A stretch of 64,000 nucleotides of DNA from Paenibacillus daejeonensis DSM 15491 (GCF_000378385.1 NZ_KB899659.1:461418-525417), one strand, 5' to 3'; shown: positions 36,412 to 46,533, counted from the stretch's first letter. Translations and numbers: made by a program. Notes: generated from the letters alone by a model not told the origin.

Positions 36412-37696
36412 CGGGAATCTCCCCCAATAGCTGTTCTACAAAGTTGTCAATTCTGAATGGCTCGATGTCATCCGGAACGGTCTGACCATGAGCGATAAAC
36501 GCGGACTTGTAACGATAGGACAACATGACGTTAAGAATGGCGCCGAAGGTGTCTGTTTCATCCCGCTTGGTAAAGATCACCCGGTCCACGCCAAATGTGG
36601 CAAACTGTTCAGCCACAGCGGCCATATCCCGGGATTTGCCGGTCAGGCTGAGCACCAGATACGTCAAGCAGCCTTCCCCCGCCTGCAACAAGCTGTTCAC
36701 TTCGGAAACATATAGCGTGTTGCGGAAGTTTCTCCCCGCGGTATCGACCATAATGAGATCCCGTTCATTCAGCTGTGCGAATGCTTTGCTGAGCTCGGAG
36801 GGCGAGAACACAACCTCCATCGGCACATTCAGGATGTTGGCATACGTGCGGAGCTGGTCGACAGCAGCGATCCGGTAGGTATCGGAGGTAATGAATCCGA
36901 CTTTTCTCTTGTTCCTCAATGTCTGGTGTGCGGCGAGTTTGGCAATCGTTGTTGTTTTGCCAACTCCGGTAGGTCCGACAAACTGGATGATCTTGATCCT
37001 GTCATTAATCTCCTGATCGGCGAGCGGAGCCAGCCAGGTCTGGAGCACTCTGGAGGCAATCATCCAGACATCTCTGGAAGAGGCCTGTGCAGTGTAAGCT
37101 TCATCTTGCTGAATCTCGGCCATGAGCTGCTCGCTCCACGCGTCAGTGACTTCCTGCTCCTGTAGTCTGGCTTGCAGCTTGTGGAGCGAAGGTGGCATCT
37201 GACTCACCGCCTGATGCTTGGACCATTGCGTGACGAGCTGTTTCATCTCACGGATCTCTTCCATTAATACATGCTGATCAGCCGAGGGCGCTGCCGGTTC
37301 CTTGGGCAGCTGTATCTCTTGTAGAATCGGACGATCGGCCTGCGGCTGCGGAATCGATGCCAGTGGTTGATCTTCAACCCGAGGCGGCTGCACAACCGGC
37401 GCTTCAGCTTCCCGTTTGGGAGCCGCTCTCGGAGCCGTTCCCCCGTAAGCCTGAGCAGCTGCCTGCTTGGAAGCTGTTGGTTTAGCGGCGGGACGAGCTG
37501 GTTTGGGGGAAGGTGCTGGCGCTGTCTCACTCTCGACCGCAGCGATAACTTCCATTTTTTTCTTGCGAAACATCCCCATAAACCCGCCGACATAGATTTC
37601 CTTGGTCCCGAGAATGACGGCGTCCTTCCCGAGTTCATTGCGTATCGCTGGTAGTGCCTCTGGTACGGTGTTCACAATATATCGTTTTACTCTCAT
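36404..37696 (-). CDS. flhF: SRP-type GTPase FlhF
   Basis: GTPase that marks the site of flagellum assembly. The 430-aa protein has an N-terminal basic domain, a long Ala/Pro/Gln-rich linker (about 55-140), and the NG GTPase domain with GPTGVGKTT at 241-249, DTYRIAAVDQL and VDTAGRN. Its ATG overlaps the flhA stop by 4 nt. Confidence 0.97.
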   Translation of the reverse strand: MRVKRYIVNTVPEALPAIRNELGKDAVILGTKEIYVGGFMGMFRKKKMEVIAAVESETAPAPSPKPARPAAKPTASKQAAAQAYGGTAPRAAPKREAEAPVVQPPRVEDQPLASIPQPQADRPILQEIQLPKEPAAPSADQHVLMEEIREMKQLVTQWSKHQAVSQMPPSLHKLQARLQEQEVTDAWSEQLMAEIQQDEAYTAQASSRDVWMIASRVLQTWLAPLADQEINDRIKIIQFVGPTGVGKTTTIAKLAAHQTLRNKRKVGFITSDTYRIAAVDQLRTYANILNVPMEVVFSPSELSKAFAQLNERDLIMVDTAGRNFRNTLYVSEVNSLLQAGEGCLTYLVLSLTGKSRDMAAVAEQFATFGVDRVIFTKRDETDTFGAILNVMLSYRYKSAFIAHGQTVPDDIEPFRIDNFVEQLLGEIPDE

Positions 37697-39726
37697 AGAT
37701 TCACCACCCCGACGCTCTGTACTTCTACGCTCGGCTCAAGCTCACTGTACGACAATACCGGTATGTCCTGCATCGTCCGTTCAATAATCTGCCTCAAATA
37801 CATCCGGATGGTAGGCGAGGCGAGCACGATCGGTTGTTGTCCGGATTGTATTTGCCGGGTTACCTGTTCGTTAAGCTTACTGTAAATTTGTTGAGAGGAA
37901 ACTGGGTCAAGCGCCAGATAGCTTCCCTGCTCCGACTGCTGAACCGACTCGGCAATCTTTTTCTCCAACGATGGGCCTACTGTAATCACTCGGAGTGCAT
38001 CCCCAACCGAAGAATATTGATTGGTAATCTGACGCGATAAGGCCTGTCTGGCGTACTCGGTCAGAATGTCTGGATCCTTGGTGTAATTGCCGTGATCGGC
38101 CAGACTCTCAAATATGGTGACCAAATCCCGGATCGAGATTTTTTCCTTCAACAATTTCACCAGTACCTTCTGAATATCGCCAATCGAGAGTACAGACGGA
38201 ATCAGTTCCTCGACAAGGGCCGGATACGATTCCCGTAAATTGTCCACCAGCGCCTTCGTCTCCTGACGTCCAAGCAGCTCATGAGCATGTTTCTTAATAA
38301 TTTCCGTCAAGTGTGTGGCAACTACAGATGGCGGATCTACAACGGTATAGCCTGACAATTCCGCCCGTTCCTTGGTTACTTCGTCAATCCATAATGCCGG
38401 CAGTCCGAATGCTGGCTCCTTGGTTTCAATTCCGATGATGGAATCATCGTCGAATCCAGGACTCATGGCCAGGTAGTGACCAAGCAGGAGCTCGCCCTTG
38501 GCTACGGTATTACCTTTGACTTTTATGACGTATTCGTTGGGTCTCAGCTGAATATTGTCCCGGATGCGGATGACGGGAACAACGACCCCCAGCTCCAACG
38601 CACACTGCCTGCGAATCATAATGATCCGGTCCAACAAATCGCCGCCTTGCTGGGTATCGGCCAGCGGAATCAGACCATAGCCGAATTCAAATTCAATCGG
38701 ATCCACTTGCAGCAAGCTGATGACACTTTCGGGACTGCGTACCTCTTCGATCTGCTGCTCCTCCTCCATCAGCTCCTCCTCCATCTGGCGTTTGTCCAGA
38801 TTTCCGGACATCTTCCAGCCCGCAAAAGCGAGAATAGCTGCCAGTGGCAAAGTTGCCAGAGGGCCGATCGGAGTCATGATGCCCAACATGGTGATCGTAC
38901 CGGCAACAATATAGAGCAGTTTCGGATAACGCATGACCTGGGCACTCAGATCGTAAGCAAGATTTCCTTCGGATGCCGCACGGGTAACAATCAGACCGGC
39001 TGCAGTGGAGATCAGCAGCGCCGGGATCTGGCTGACAAGCCCATCACCGATAGTCATGATGGAATACTTCTCAAGCGATTCGCCGAATGCCATGCCGTGA
39101 ATCATCATACCAATTACGAAGCCGCCCAGAAGGTTAATAAACATAATGATAATGGAGGCGATGGCATCGCCTTTGACAAACTTGGACGCCCCGTCCATAG
39201 CACCATAGAAATCTGCTTCACGCTCGATTTTCTGACGGCGCTCCCGAGCCTGGGTTTCGTTAATTAGGCCGGCATTAAGGTCGGCATCGATACTCATCTG
39301 CTTGCCGGGCATTGCATCGAGCGTGAACCGGGCGGCGACCTCGGCCACACGCTCCGAGCCTTTCGTAATGACGATAAATTGGACGACTACGAGGATCAGG
39401 AAGACGATAAATCCGACGGCGACCTGACCTCCAGCGACGAAATTACCAAAGGTTTCAACTACTCTACCCCCGTTGGCTTCCGCCAAGATATTGCGCGTGG
39501 TCGAAACGGTTAGCGCGAGCCGGAAGAGTGTTGTAATCAACAGGATTGCCGGGAAGATCGAGAATTCCAACGCACTCTGCGTATTCATGGCTATTAGCAG
39601 AATCATCAATGCTGCCGATATATTGATTATGAGCAGCACATCCAGCAAATGTACGTTGACCGGAATAACCATCATCAGAACGATCCCGATAATACCGATC
39701 AGAATGGCCAGATCTTTGATCTTCAT
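37693..39726 (-). CDS. flhA: Flagellar export gate protein FlhA
   Basis: Membrane component of the flagellar type III export gate, driving export with the proton gradient. The 677-aa protein has about eight N-terminal membrane helices (to about residue 310), the conserved cytoplasmic loop motif RFTLDAMPGKQMSIDADL, and a large soluble C-terminal domain that binds late chaperone-substrate complexes. GGGGAGGAGG precedes the ATG. Confidence 0.98.
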   Translation of the reverse strand: MKIKDLAILIGIIGIVLMMVIPVNVHLLDVLLIINISAALMILLIAMNTQSALEFSIFPAILLITTLFRLALTVSTTRNILAEANGGRVVETFGNFVAGGQVAVGFIVFLILVVVQFIVITKGSERVAEVAARFTLDAMPGKQMSIDADLNAGLINETQARERRQKIEREADFYGAMDGASKFVKGDAIASIIIMFINLLGGFVIGMMIHGMAFGESLEKYSIMTIGDGLVSQIPALLISTAAGLIVTRAASEGNLAYDLSAQVMRYPKLLYIVAGTITMLGIMTPIGPLATLPLAAILAFAGWKMSGNLDKRQMEEELMEEEQQIEEVRSPESVISLLQVDPIEFEFGYGLIPLADTQQGGDLLDRIIMIRRQCALELGVVVPVIRIRDNIQLRPNEYVIKVKGNTVAKGELLLGHYLAMSPGFDDDSIIGIETKEPAFGLPALWIDEVTKERAELSGYTVVDPPSVVATHLTEIIKKHAHELLGRQETKALVDNLRESYPALVEELIPSVLSIGDIQKVLVKLLKEKISIRDLVTIFESLADHGNYTKDPDILTEYARQALSRQITNQYSSVGDALRVITVGPSLEKKIAESVQQSEQGSYLALDPVSSQQIYSKLNEQVTRQIQSGQQPIVLASPTIRMYLRQIIERTMQDIPVLSYSELEPSVEVQSVGVVNL

Positions 39727-39759
39727 CTCCTTGTCCTCCTCCCCTTGTTGATAAAGGCG

Positions 39760-40851
39760 CTACTTGGACTTGCGTTTAAGCTTGTATACATATGCCAACA
39801 CTTCGGCCACAGCCTGGAACAGGTCTGCGGGCACCGCATCTCCGATTTCGGTGCGATGATAGAGCGCTCTGGCCAATGGCTTGTTTTCCATGGTTACAAT
39901 TCCGTGCTCACGTGCAACTTCTTTGATCCGCTGAGCGACAAAATCCATCCCCTTGGCAATGACAACCGGTGCTTCCATATCGCCAGAATCGTACTTCAGT
40001 GCGATGGCGAAGTGCGTAGGGTTGGTGATGATGACATCAGCTTTGGGTACCTCTTGCATCATTCTTTGCATGGCCATCCGGCGCTGCTTCTCCCGGATGC
40101 GGCCTTTAATAATTGGATTACCTTCGGTCTTTTTATACTCATCCTTGATGTCCTGCTTGGACATCCGCAGACTTTTCTCAAAATCGTATCGCTGATAGAT
40201 ATAGTCCAGAATGGCCAAAGCGACCAGCATACCGCCGATCTTTAAACCCAAGGACAAGGTCAGAGAAGCGGCGAAGGCAAAAATGGCATCTACCGAGACC
40301 TGTGACAATCGCAAAATATTTTCCAGTTCGCCCCAGAGCGTGGTGTAAACCAGGACGCCGATGATCGTCATCTTGAGTACGCTTTTGAGAAACTCAACGA
40401 CCGAGCGCATGGAAAAGATTTTTTTGAAGCCTTCGATTGGATTGATCTTGGAGAACTTCATCTTCAGCGGATCTCCAGTAAGCAGGAAGCCGATCTGCGC
40501 GAAGTTGCCGGCCAGTGCGATAACAATGACAATCAGGAACAATGGCGCCAGCAGCACGAGGCCGTTCAAGATTAATCCCGAAAACAACGGCATCACGTTT
40601 TGCGGGGTGATCTGCATCGTCAACTGATTCTCCAGCACATTGCCGACCATGCCAAGCAATCGTTCTTTATAATAACCTCCTAACATGACGAAGCTGAGTA
40701 CAGTAAGCAACAGGATTAACGCTGCCGGGATTTCCATACTTTTGGCAACCTGACCCTTTTTCCGTGACTCTTGTTTCTTTTTGGGGGTGGCCTTTTCTGT
40801 CTTTTCCTGCGAGAACAGCTGCAGATCCAGCTGCAAGCGATAAGTTCTCAT
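39760..40851 (-). CDS. flhB: Flagellar export switch protein FlhB
   Basis: Export-gate protein that changes substrate class from rod/hook to filament. The 363 aa start at ATG 40851 (MRTYRLQLDLQLFSQEKTEK), with AGGGGGCAC upstream; the frame runs back to 40950 inside fliR. Four membrane helices lie in the first 220 residues and the self-cleavage motif NPTH is at 277-280. Ten bases separate it from fliR. Confidence 0.97.
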   Translation of the reverse strand: MRTYRLQLDLQLFSQEKTEKATPKKKQESRKKGQVAKSMEIPAALILLLTVLSFVMLGGYYKERLLGMVGNVLENQLTMQITPQNVMPLFSGLILNGLVLLAPLFLIVIVIALAGNFAQIGFLLTGDPLKMKFSKINPIEGFKKIFSMRSVVEFLKSVLKMTIIGVLVYTTLWGELENILRLSQVSVDAIFAFAASLTLSLGLKIGGMLVALAILDYIYQRYDFEKSLRMSKQDIKDEYKKTEGNPIIKGRIREKQRRMAMQRMMQEVPKADVIITNPTHFAIALKYDSGDMEAPVVIAKGMDFVAQRIKEVAREHGIVTMENKPLARALYHRTEIGDAVPADLFQAVAEVLAYVYKLKRKSK

Positions 40852-40861
40852 GTTGTGCCCC

Positions 40862-41653
40862 CTAAGCATCCGGAGTGCTACTAAGCAGATTAAGCAGCTG
40901 CTCCATCGCTCTGAACATCTCCTCGAATATAATACCGAACAACGTGACAATGCCTGGCATCAGCATTGCCAAGAGTAAAAACCCGACCAGAATCTTCAGC
41001 GGAATACCGATGACAAATACATTGAACTGAGGCGCCGTGCGGGCAAGAAAGCCCAAGCCTACATCCGTTAGAAACATCGCTACTACTAGCGGTGCGGACA
41101 TCTGCAGCGACAACAGGAAGGTATATGCAAACGTCTCTATTAGAAACGTACTGACATTGCCTTGACTGATCCGGACGAACAGCTCGTTTCCGAGCGGAAT
41201 CCATTCGTAACTCTGCATGATAGCCATTAGCAGGTAATGATGACCGTTCATCGACAGAAAAACCAGAATCAACAGCATGAATTTAAAATTGCCAAGCATC
41301 GGAGTTGAAACGCCTGTCATAGGATCAATGACATTGGCCATCCCGAATCCCATCTGTAAATCAATGAAGCTGCCGGCCGTTTGTACAATGGTAAAAAACA
41401 GATACGCTACAAAACCAAGCAGCAGTCCAATCAATACTTCACGAATGATCGTGAGAACGTACCCTGCATCCAGGATCGGTGACTGCTCCATGCCTACCGC
41501 CAAAAACACCATCAGGGAGACAAAAAATCCGAGCCCTATCTTGGCGGCTGCCGGTACGCTGCGAGTTGAAAAGATCGGCGCTACGACGAAAAATGAGGTA
41601 ATTCGACAAAAAATCAGCAAAAAAATAGGAAATGCTTGTAGGAAGAGATCCAT
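40862..41653 (-). CDS. fliR: Flagellar export gate protein FliR
   Basis: Membrane protein forming the core export channel with FliP and FliQ. The 263 aa open MDLFLQAFPIFLLIFCRITS and contain about six hydrophobic segments and the usual MLGNFKFMLLILVFLSMNGH region. The ribosome site is weak (ATAGGC); its ATG is 11 nt after the fliQ stop, so coupling is likely. Confidence 0.96.
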   Translation of the reverse strand: MDLFLQAFPIFLLIFCRITSFFVVAPIFSTRSVPAAAKIGLGFFVSLMVFLAVGMEQSPILDAGYVLTIIREVLIGLLLGFVAYLFFTIVQTAGSFIDLQMGFGMANVIDPMTGVSTPMLGNFKFMLLILVFLSMNGHHYLLMAIMQSYEWIPLGNELFVRISQGNVSTFLIETFAYTFLLSLQMSAPLVVAMFLTDVGLGFLARTAPQFNVFVIGIPLKILVGFLLLAMLMPGIVTLFGIIFEEMFRAMEQLLNLLSSTPDA

Positions 41654-41664
41654 CGATCCACAGC

Positions 41665-41934
41665 CTATCCGATATAATTGTGCAGGTTGTTCAGAAGATT
41701 AAAAGTGAAATCGACCAGCACATTCAAAATCCAGGGACCAAACAACAGCACAGCAAGCAAAACGGCCACAATCTTCGGCACAAACGCCAGCGTCTGCTCC
41801 TGAATCTGTGTTGTCGCCTGAAATACACTGACGATCAGGCCGACCGCCAAACCGAGGATAAGCATCGGAGCGGCTGCTTTCAGTACGGTATATACGGCTT
41901 GGCCCGCGAGACCGACGATAAAATCCGGACTCAT
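41665..41934 (-). CDS. fliQ: Flagellar export gate protein FliQ
   Basis: Small (89 aa) two-helix membrane protein of the export channel. Typical features are GLAVGLIVSVFQATTQIQEQ, then TLAFVPKIVAVLL. AGGAGGGAGC precedes the ATG; the gene follows fliP by 27 nt. Confidence 0.96.
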   Translation of the reverse strand: MSPDFIVGLAGQAVYTVLKAAAPMLILGLAVGLIVSVFQATTQIQEQTLAFVPKIVAVLLAVLLFGPWILNVLVDFTFNLLNNLHNYIG

Positions 41935-41961
41935 GATGCGCTCCCTCCTGAAGGTCTGAAT

Positions 41962-42714
41962 TTAGGGACTGTAGCTTAGCAGCATAGACCTGACAATCAG
42001 ATACCAGCCGTCAACAAGTACAAACAGCAAGATCTTGAACGGCAGCGAGATCATGATCGGCGGCAACATCATCATCCCCATCGCCATCAATACGCTGGCA
42101 ACAACCATATCAATGATAAGGAACGGGATGAAGATCATAAAGCCCATCTGAAAAGCAGTCTTCAATTCGCTGAGCACGTAGGCGGGTATTAAAACGGTAA
42201 TCGGGATATCCTCAAAGCTGGAAGGTCTTTCTGTTCCGGTATAATTCAGAAACAGCAGCAGATCCTTCTCGCGAGTATGAGTAACCATAAATTCCTTCAT
42301 TGGAACGGCCGCCTGCTCCAGAGCTTCCGTCTGGGTCACCTCGCCATTCAGGTAAGGCTGCAGCGCAACCTCATTCACCTGCGATAGCGTTGGTGCCATA
42401 ATGAATAACGTTAGGAACAGTGCCAGTCCGATCAACACCTGATTGGGCGGCATCTGCTGTGTACCTAGCGACGTCCGGACAAAACCCAGTACGATGACGA
42501 CCCGTGTAAAGCTGGTCATCATCAGGAGTATGGCCGGAGCGACACTGAGCACGGTCAAGAGTAGCAGGATCGACAACGCTGAGGTTCCAGGCTGCCCGTC
42601 TCCGTCCCCGATCTGGATGCTGATATCGGGTAACGGCTCGGCAAAGATCAGAGAAGGATGTACGAGCGCTAGCAACAGCAGGGCAACAGTGGTGTACAGC
42701 AGCTTGATTTTCAT
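41962..42714 (-). CDS. fliP: Flagellar export gate protein FliP
   Basis: Forms the pentameric entrance of the export channel. The 250 aa have a cleavable N-terminal signal (LLLLALVHPSLIFAEP), then membrane helices with MMTSFTRVVIVLGFVRTSLG and the Met-rich VLMAMGMMMLPP gasket-type segment. Its ATG overlaps the fliO stop by 4 nt. Confidence 0.97.
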   Translation of the reverse strand: MKIKLLYTTVALLLLALVHPSLIFAEPLPDISIQIGDGDGQPGTSALSILLLLTVLSVAPAILLMMTSFTRVVIVLGFVRTSLGTQQMPPNQVLIGLALFLTLFIMAPTLSQVNEVALQPYLNGEVTQTEALEQAAVPMKEFMVTHTREKDLLLFLNYTGTERPSSFEDIPITVLIPAYVLSELKTAFQMGFMIFIPFLIIDMVVASVLMAMGMMMLPPIMISLPFKILLFVLVDGWYLIVRSMLLSYSP

Positions 42715-43331
42715 TCCTCGAACCGATCCTTTTGCTTAGAGTCATCCAGCAGCGTTCTTACTTGCTGCTTGCGCTCGGCCTGCCGTTGCAGCTTCTCATC
42801 CAGAACATCCTGGAAAGAAGCTTGCGACTGCCATAGCTCCTCGCCAGGCTGTGGCTGATCTGCGCGTCCGCGCAGACGGTTAAACAGACCGGTGAGTGTG
42901 GCCGAGCCAAGAGGCGAGGGTTGCTCCAGTGCAGCAAGCAACGCATCCACCTCTTCTGGGTCCTCCACCTTGTCGAGCAGCGAGATGTCATCCCCGACGC
43001 CAAGTATGTATACTTTTCCGCCGAGCTCGACCACCTGAAGGGACTTGTTCATTCCCAGTCCCACTCCACCAAGCGTACGCATGGCACGGTTAATGCCGAA
43101 ACTGCGGCTTCGCTGGGATAAAAACTTCACAAAAAGAATAATTAAACCGATAACTATTAACAGGGATACAATGACCCATATCAGACTACCTGCCATGCTG
43201 GTATCCGAGATAAGCTCGGCGGGCATCTCCTCGCCTCCGCCATTGGAGGCAAGAGCCGCAGCAGGAACAGGCTGCAAGACGGTCCAGGCTCCGCCCATCC
43301 ATACGCCGGTAAGAAGCGCCGGTCTGTGCAT
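42711..43331 (-). CDS. fliO: Flagellar biosynthesis protein FliO (FliZ)
   Basis: Helps assemble the FliP ring. I start it at ATG 43331 (206 aa), 8 nt after the cheY stop, because the longer frame lies within cheY. The product has a signal-peptide-like N-terminus ending PAAALA, a single membrane helix (LIWVIVSLLIVIGLIILFV), and the FliO domain with SLQVVELGGKVYILGVGDDI. The tail is Gln/Glu/Arg-rich. The ribosome site is poor, so translation may depend on coupling to cheY. Confidence 0.9.
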   Translation of the reverse strand: MHRPALLTGVWMGGAWTVLQPVPAAALASNGGGEEMPAELISDTSMAGSLIWVIVSLLIVIGLIILFVKFLSQRSRSFGINRAMRTLGGVGLGMNKSLQVVELGGKVYILGVGDDISLLDKVEDPEEVDALLAALEQPSPLGSATLTGLFNRLRGRADQPQPGEELWQSQASFQDVLDEKLQRQAERKQQVRTLLDDSKQKDRFEE

Positions 43332-43341
43332 CGGTTGCGGT

Positions 43342-43707
43342 CTACCCGCCCAACGTCTTCTTGATCGCTTCAATAACCCGATCCGCCTGGAATGGCTTAA
43401 CGATAAAGTCTTTGGCTCCCGCCTGGATGGCATCGATGACCATAGCTTGCTGACCCATCGCAGAACACATAATTACTTTTGCGTTGCCGTCCATCTTTTT
43501 AATCTCTTTAAGAGCCGAAATGCCATCCATCTCCGGCATCGTGATATCCATTGTAATCAGGTCAGGTTTCAATTCCTTGTATTTCTCCACCGCCTGTGCG
43601 CCGTCTTGTGCTTCACCGACGACCTCGTAGCCGTTTTTCGACAGAATGTCCCGTATCATCATTCTCATAAATGCTGCGTCGTCTACGATCAAAATGCGGT
43701 TTGCCAT
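43342..43707 (-). CDS. cheY: Chemotaxis response regulator CheY
   Basis: Single receiver domain of 121 aa that binds the flagellar switch when phosphorylated. Acidic pocket Asp9/Asp10, phospho-acceptor Asp54 (ITMDITMPEM), switch Ser82 (VIMCSAMG) and Lys104 (IVKPF) are all present. GGGAGGAAG precedes the ATG. In the operon it sits between fliY and fliO, as in B. subtilis. Confidence 0.98.
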   Translation of the reverse strand: MANRILIVDDAAFMRMMIRDILSKNGYEVVGEAQDGAQAVEKYKELKPDLITMDITMPEMDGISALKEIKKMDGNAKVIMCSAMGQQAMVIDAIQAGAKDFIVKPFQADRVIEAIKKTLGG

Positions 43708-43728
43708 CGTTCTTCTTCCTCCCAGATG

Positions 43729-44991
43729 TTATTGTAATTTTTGAATGCGATCCCACTGGCTGACGATATCCGTAACCCGTACTCCAAAATTCTCATCGAT
43801 AACAACGACCTCCCCTTTGGCAATCAGCTTGTTATTGACAAGAATATCCACCGGTTCACCGGCCAGTTTGTCCAGCTCAATGATGGATCCTTGGGACAGC
43901 TCAAGAATGTCCTTGATTTGCTTCCGTGTCCTTCCTAATTCTACCGTTACTTTAAGAGGAATGTCGAGCAATAAATTTAGATTCGTCTCGTCGGCCTGTG
44001 TATAAGACGGACCTTGGAAATTGGCGAATTGCACCGGCTGAACATTGGTGTTGCGATTCAATCCTCCACCATAAGTGTTAGGGCCCTGAGGAGGCATCTG
44101 CGGCGCACCATAAGCTGGCTGCGCATCCGGGTAGTAGGACGGCGCTGGCTCCTGATACTGCGGCATTTGCGGCATCTGTGGCGCCGATGCTGCTGGTGAC
44201 GCAGGCGGAGCTTGCGGTGCCACAGGAGGCGAGTAAGCTGGCTCAGCAGGGGCTGCAGGTTCGCTATAGGCAGGAGCTGGGACTTCCTCGGTCATCCCGC
44301 TTGCACCCATCAGCGTCGATACCATTTCTTTGGCAAAAGAGACGGGCAACAGCTGCATGATCGTTGAATCAATCAGTTCGCCGATTTTCAAATTAAATGA
44401 AATTTTGACAAACACATCAACGGGCGGCAGATTGTTGACGCCCTCTCCGCTGTTCACATCAAGGATATCAATGCCGGGCGGCGAGATATTGACAAACCGG
44501 TTGAAAATGGTAGACATCGACGTCGCCGAAGAACCCATCATTTGATTCATCGCTTCCTGGACAGCGCTGATATGAATCTCGTTCAGCTCTTCTATGGATA
44601 CTTCTCCCTCGCCACCGAGCATAAGATCAGCGATGACCTGCGCATCGCGCGTCTTGATGACCAGGGAGTTGATCCCCTGGAATCCATCCACGTAGTGAAC
44701 ATGAACTGCAACATGCGGTTTTGGAAATTCAGTGTCCAGATCTTCTCGCTTAATAATCGATACTTTCGGGGTTGTAATGTCGACTTTTTTGCCCAACAGT
44801 GTCGAGAGTGCAGTTGCTGCGCTGCCAAAGGTGATGTTCCCGATCTCACCAAGCGCATCCTGCTCGATCTCGCTGATGTATGCCTCCGTCTCCGACGATG
44901 TCTCGACTAGCTGAGACTCATCCGACTCGCCTGCAGACTGGCGCAGCAGCGCATCGATTTCTTCCTGGGACAAATAATCCTTACTCGTCAT
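43729..44991 (-). CDS. fliY: Flagellar switch protein and CheY-P phosphatase FliY
   Basis: C-ring component combining a CheY-P phosphatase and a FliN-type domain. The 420 aa start at ATG 44991, overlapping fliM by 11 nt. The N-terminus has the CheY-P-binding peptide LSQEEIDALL; two CheC-type active sites follow (IEQDALGEIGN near 50 and VQEAMNQMMG near 145); a Pro/Gln/Ala/Tyr-rich linker spans about 240-330; the C-terminal FliN domain starts at LLLDIPLKVTVELGRT. The linker is longer than I expect from B. subtilis FliY (about 378 aa). Confidence 0.96.
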   Translation of the reverse strand: MTSKDYLSQEEIDALLRQSAGESDESQLVETSSETEAYISEIEQDALGEIGNITFGSAATALSTLLGKKVDITTPKVSIIKREDLDTEFPKPHVAVHVHYVDGFQGINSLVIKTRDAQVIADLMLGGEGEVSIEELNEIHISAVQEAMNQMMGSSATSMSTIFNRFVNISPPGIDILDVNSGEGVNNLPPVDVFVKISFNLKIGELIDSTIMQLLPVSFAKEMVSTLMGASGMTEEVPAPAYSEPAAPAEPAYSPPVAPQAPPASPAASAPQMPQMPQYQEPAPSYYPDAQPAYGAPQMPPQGPNTYGGGLNRNTNVQPVQFANFQGPSYTQADETNLNLLLDIPLKVTVELGRTRKQIKDILELSQGSIIELDKLAGEPVDILVNNKLIAKGEVVVIDENFGVRVTDIVSQWDRIQKLQ

Positions 44992-45982
44992 AGTCTTCTT
45001 CCACTCCTTCGCTGACGATCTCGTCAATCTGCACAGCCAGTCTGTCCTTGATGGAGCCCGGACTGCCGATGAACTTCAGTTTCTCTCCGACCTTGATATG
45101 CAGCCCCTCATCCACATGCTTCTTCAGCGATATGACATCGCCGACCGCGAGTCCAAGAAATTCCTGGATGGACAGAGACGACGTGCCAAGCTCAGCGACA
45201 ACAGGCAGCTTCGCCTTATTCACGCGTGCCTCAAGCATCTCCACCTCTTCGGGCGCTCTGGCTTTTTTCTGGGAAACAAACCAGTGGTGGACCGAGAGTC
45301 TGGACATAATTGGCTCAATGACGACATGCGGAATACAAAGATTGATCATGCCAGTCGTTTCACCGATCTTGGTGCTGAGCGAGATGAGTGCAATCGTTTC
45401 GTTGGGAGAGACGATCTGCATGAACTGCGGATTGGTCTCCAGTGCCTCCAGACGCGGGGACAGATCAATGATCGTCTTCCAGGCCTCCTGCAAACTCTCA
45501 AATGCCCTGCTGAAGATGCGTTCCATAACCATAGTCTCGATCTCGGTGAGCGCCGTTATTTTGGATGGTGCAGAGCCTTGGCCGCCCAGCAGCCGGTCCA
45601 GCATGGCAAATGCAACGTTCGGATGCACCTCAAGCACCATCCTGCCTTCCAGCGGCTCCGCTTCAAAAATGTTCAATATCGTCATCTTCGGGATCGATCG
45701 AATAAACTCATCGTATGGCAGCTGTTCAACCTGAACGACATTGATCTGGACGAAGGTACGCAGCTGGGCAGAGAAGTAGGTTGTCAAAAACCTGGCATAG
45801 TTCTCATGTATCCTTGTCAAGCTGCGGATATGATCCTTGGAGAAGCGAACGGCGCGTTTGAAGTCGTAGGCTCGGATCTTCTTTTGCGTTTCCTCTTTTT
45901 TGAGCTCCTCCGCATCCATTTCGCCGGAAGAGAGAGCCGCCAGAAGCGCATCTATTTCATTCTGCGATAAGACATCAACCAT
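44981..45982 (-). CDS. fliM: Flagellar motor switch protein FliM
   Basis: C-ring protein that binds CheY-P and changes motor direction. The 333 aa open MVDVLSQNEIDALLAALSSG, the CheY-P-binding peptide, followed by the middle domain (LTRIHENYARFLTTYFSAQL) and the C-terminal FliN-like domain (VGDVISLKKHVDEGL). GGAGAGGAGG precedes the ATG. Confidence 0.98.
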   Translation of the reverse strand: MVDVLSQNEIDALLAALSSGEMDAEELKKEETQKKIRAYDFKRAVRFSKDHIRSLTRIHENYARFLTTYFSAQLRTFVQINVVQVEQLPYDEFIRSIPKMTILNIFEAEPLEGRMVLEVHPNVAFAMLDRLLGGQGSAPSKITALTEIETMVMERIFSRAFESLQEAWKTIIDLSPRLEALETNPQFMQIVSPNETIALISLSTKIGETTGMINLCIPHVVIEPIMSRLSVHHWFVSQKKARAPEEVEMLEARVNKAKLPVVAELGTSSLSIQEFLGLAVGDVISLKKHVDEGLHIKVGEKLKFIGSPGSIKDRLAVQIDEIVSEGVEEDYDE

Positions 45983-46045
45983 TTTCTCTCCTCCTCTCCG
46001 TTAGAAGATGGCGTTGCATGTCGTAATGTTTTTTCAAATGACCCA

Positions 46046-46528
46046 TTACAGGCGTTGTATGATCGAGTCGGTGATTTCAACCTTGGTCAGCTTGCCGCCT
46101 TCAGGCAGGATCGGGTTAATCATGTTGAGCAAGCGTGTCGCCAGCTCATCCTTGCCTTTGGAGCCTTGCATCTCTTCAGCTGTCATATCAGCCAACGTGC
46201 GGACAATGATGGGTTTGATCTCAATTTCCTTAATCTTGTCGAAATCTTCTTTTGTTTTCTTGGAATCCAGCTGAAAGGCAAAGCTCATCACAGCGATGAC
46301 ATCCATCTCCGACAGGTTGGTCTTGACGCCCGTAATCTCGGAGCTCACCTCTACCCGCTTGTCGGCGCTGAGCTGATTCGGTTTAACGTCCTGAACGCTG
46401 TTCAACGCTTGCTCTGTTGGGTTGGCTGAGGTTGGATTCAAAAATTGGTTGTACAAAAATACGGCGACGATCGCGATCAGCGTGATCGACAACAAAATGG
46501 TAATTAACCAGGGCAACATTTTTTTCAT
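46046..46528 (-). CDS. fliL: Flagellar basal-body-associated protein FliL
   Basis: Single-pass membrane protein around the stator. The 160 aa start at ATG 46528 behind GGAGGAGTAG; a frame extending upstream to 46786 is out of context, overlapping flbD. The membrane helix is at about 5-26 and the periplasmic-type domain ends with the common EIEIKPIIVRTLADMTAEE and VEITDSIIQRL. Confidence 0.95.
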   Translation of the reverse strand: MKKMLPWLITILLSITLIAIVAVFLYNQFLNPTSANPTEQALNSVQDVKPNQLSADKRVEVSSEITGVKTNLSEMDVIAVMSFAFQLDSKKTKEDFDKIKEIEIKPIIVRTLADMTAEEMQGSKGKDELATRLLNMINPILPEGGKLTKVEITDSIIQRL

Positions 46529-46533
46529 CGCGT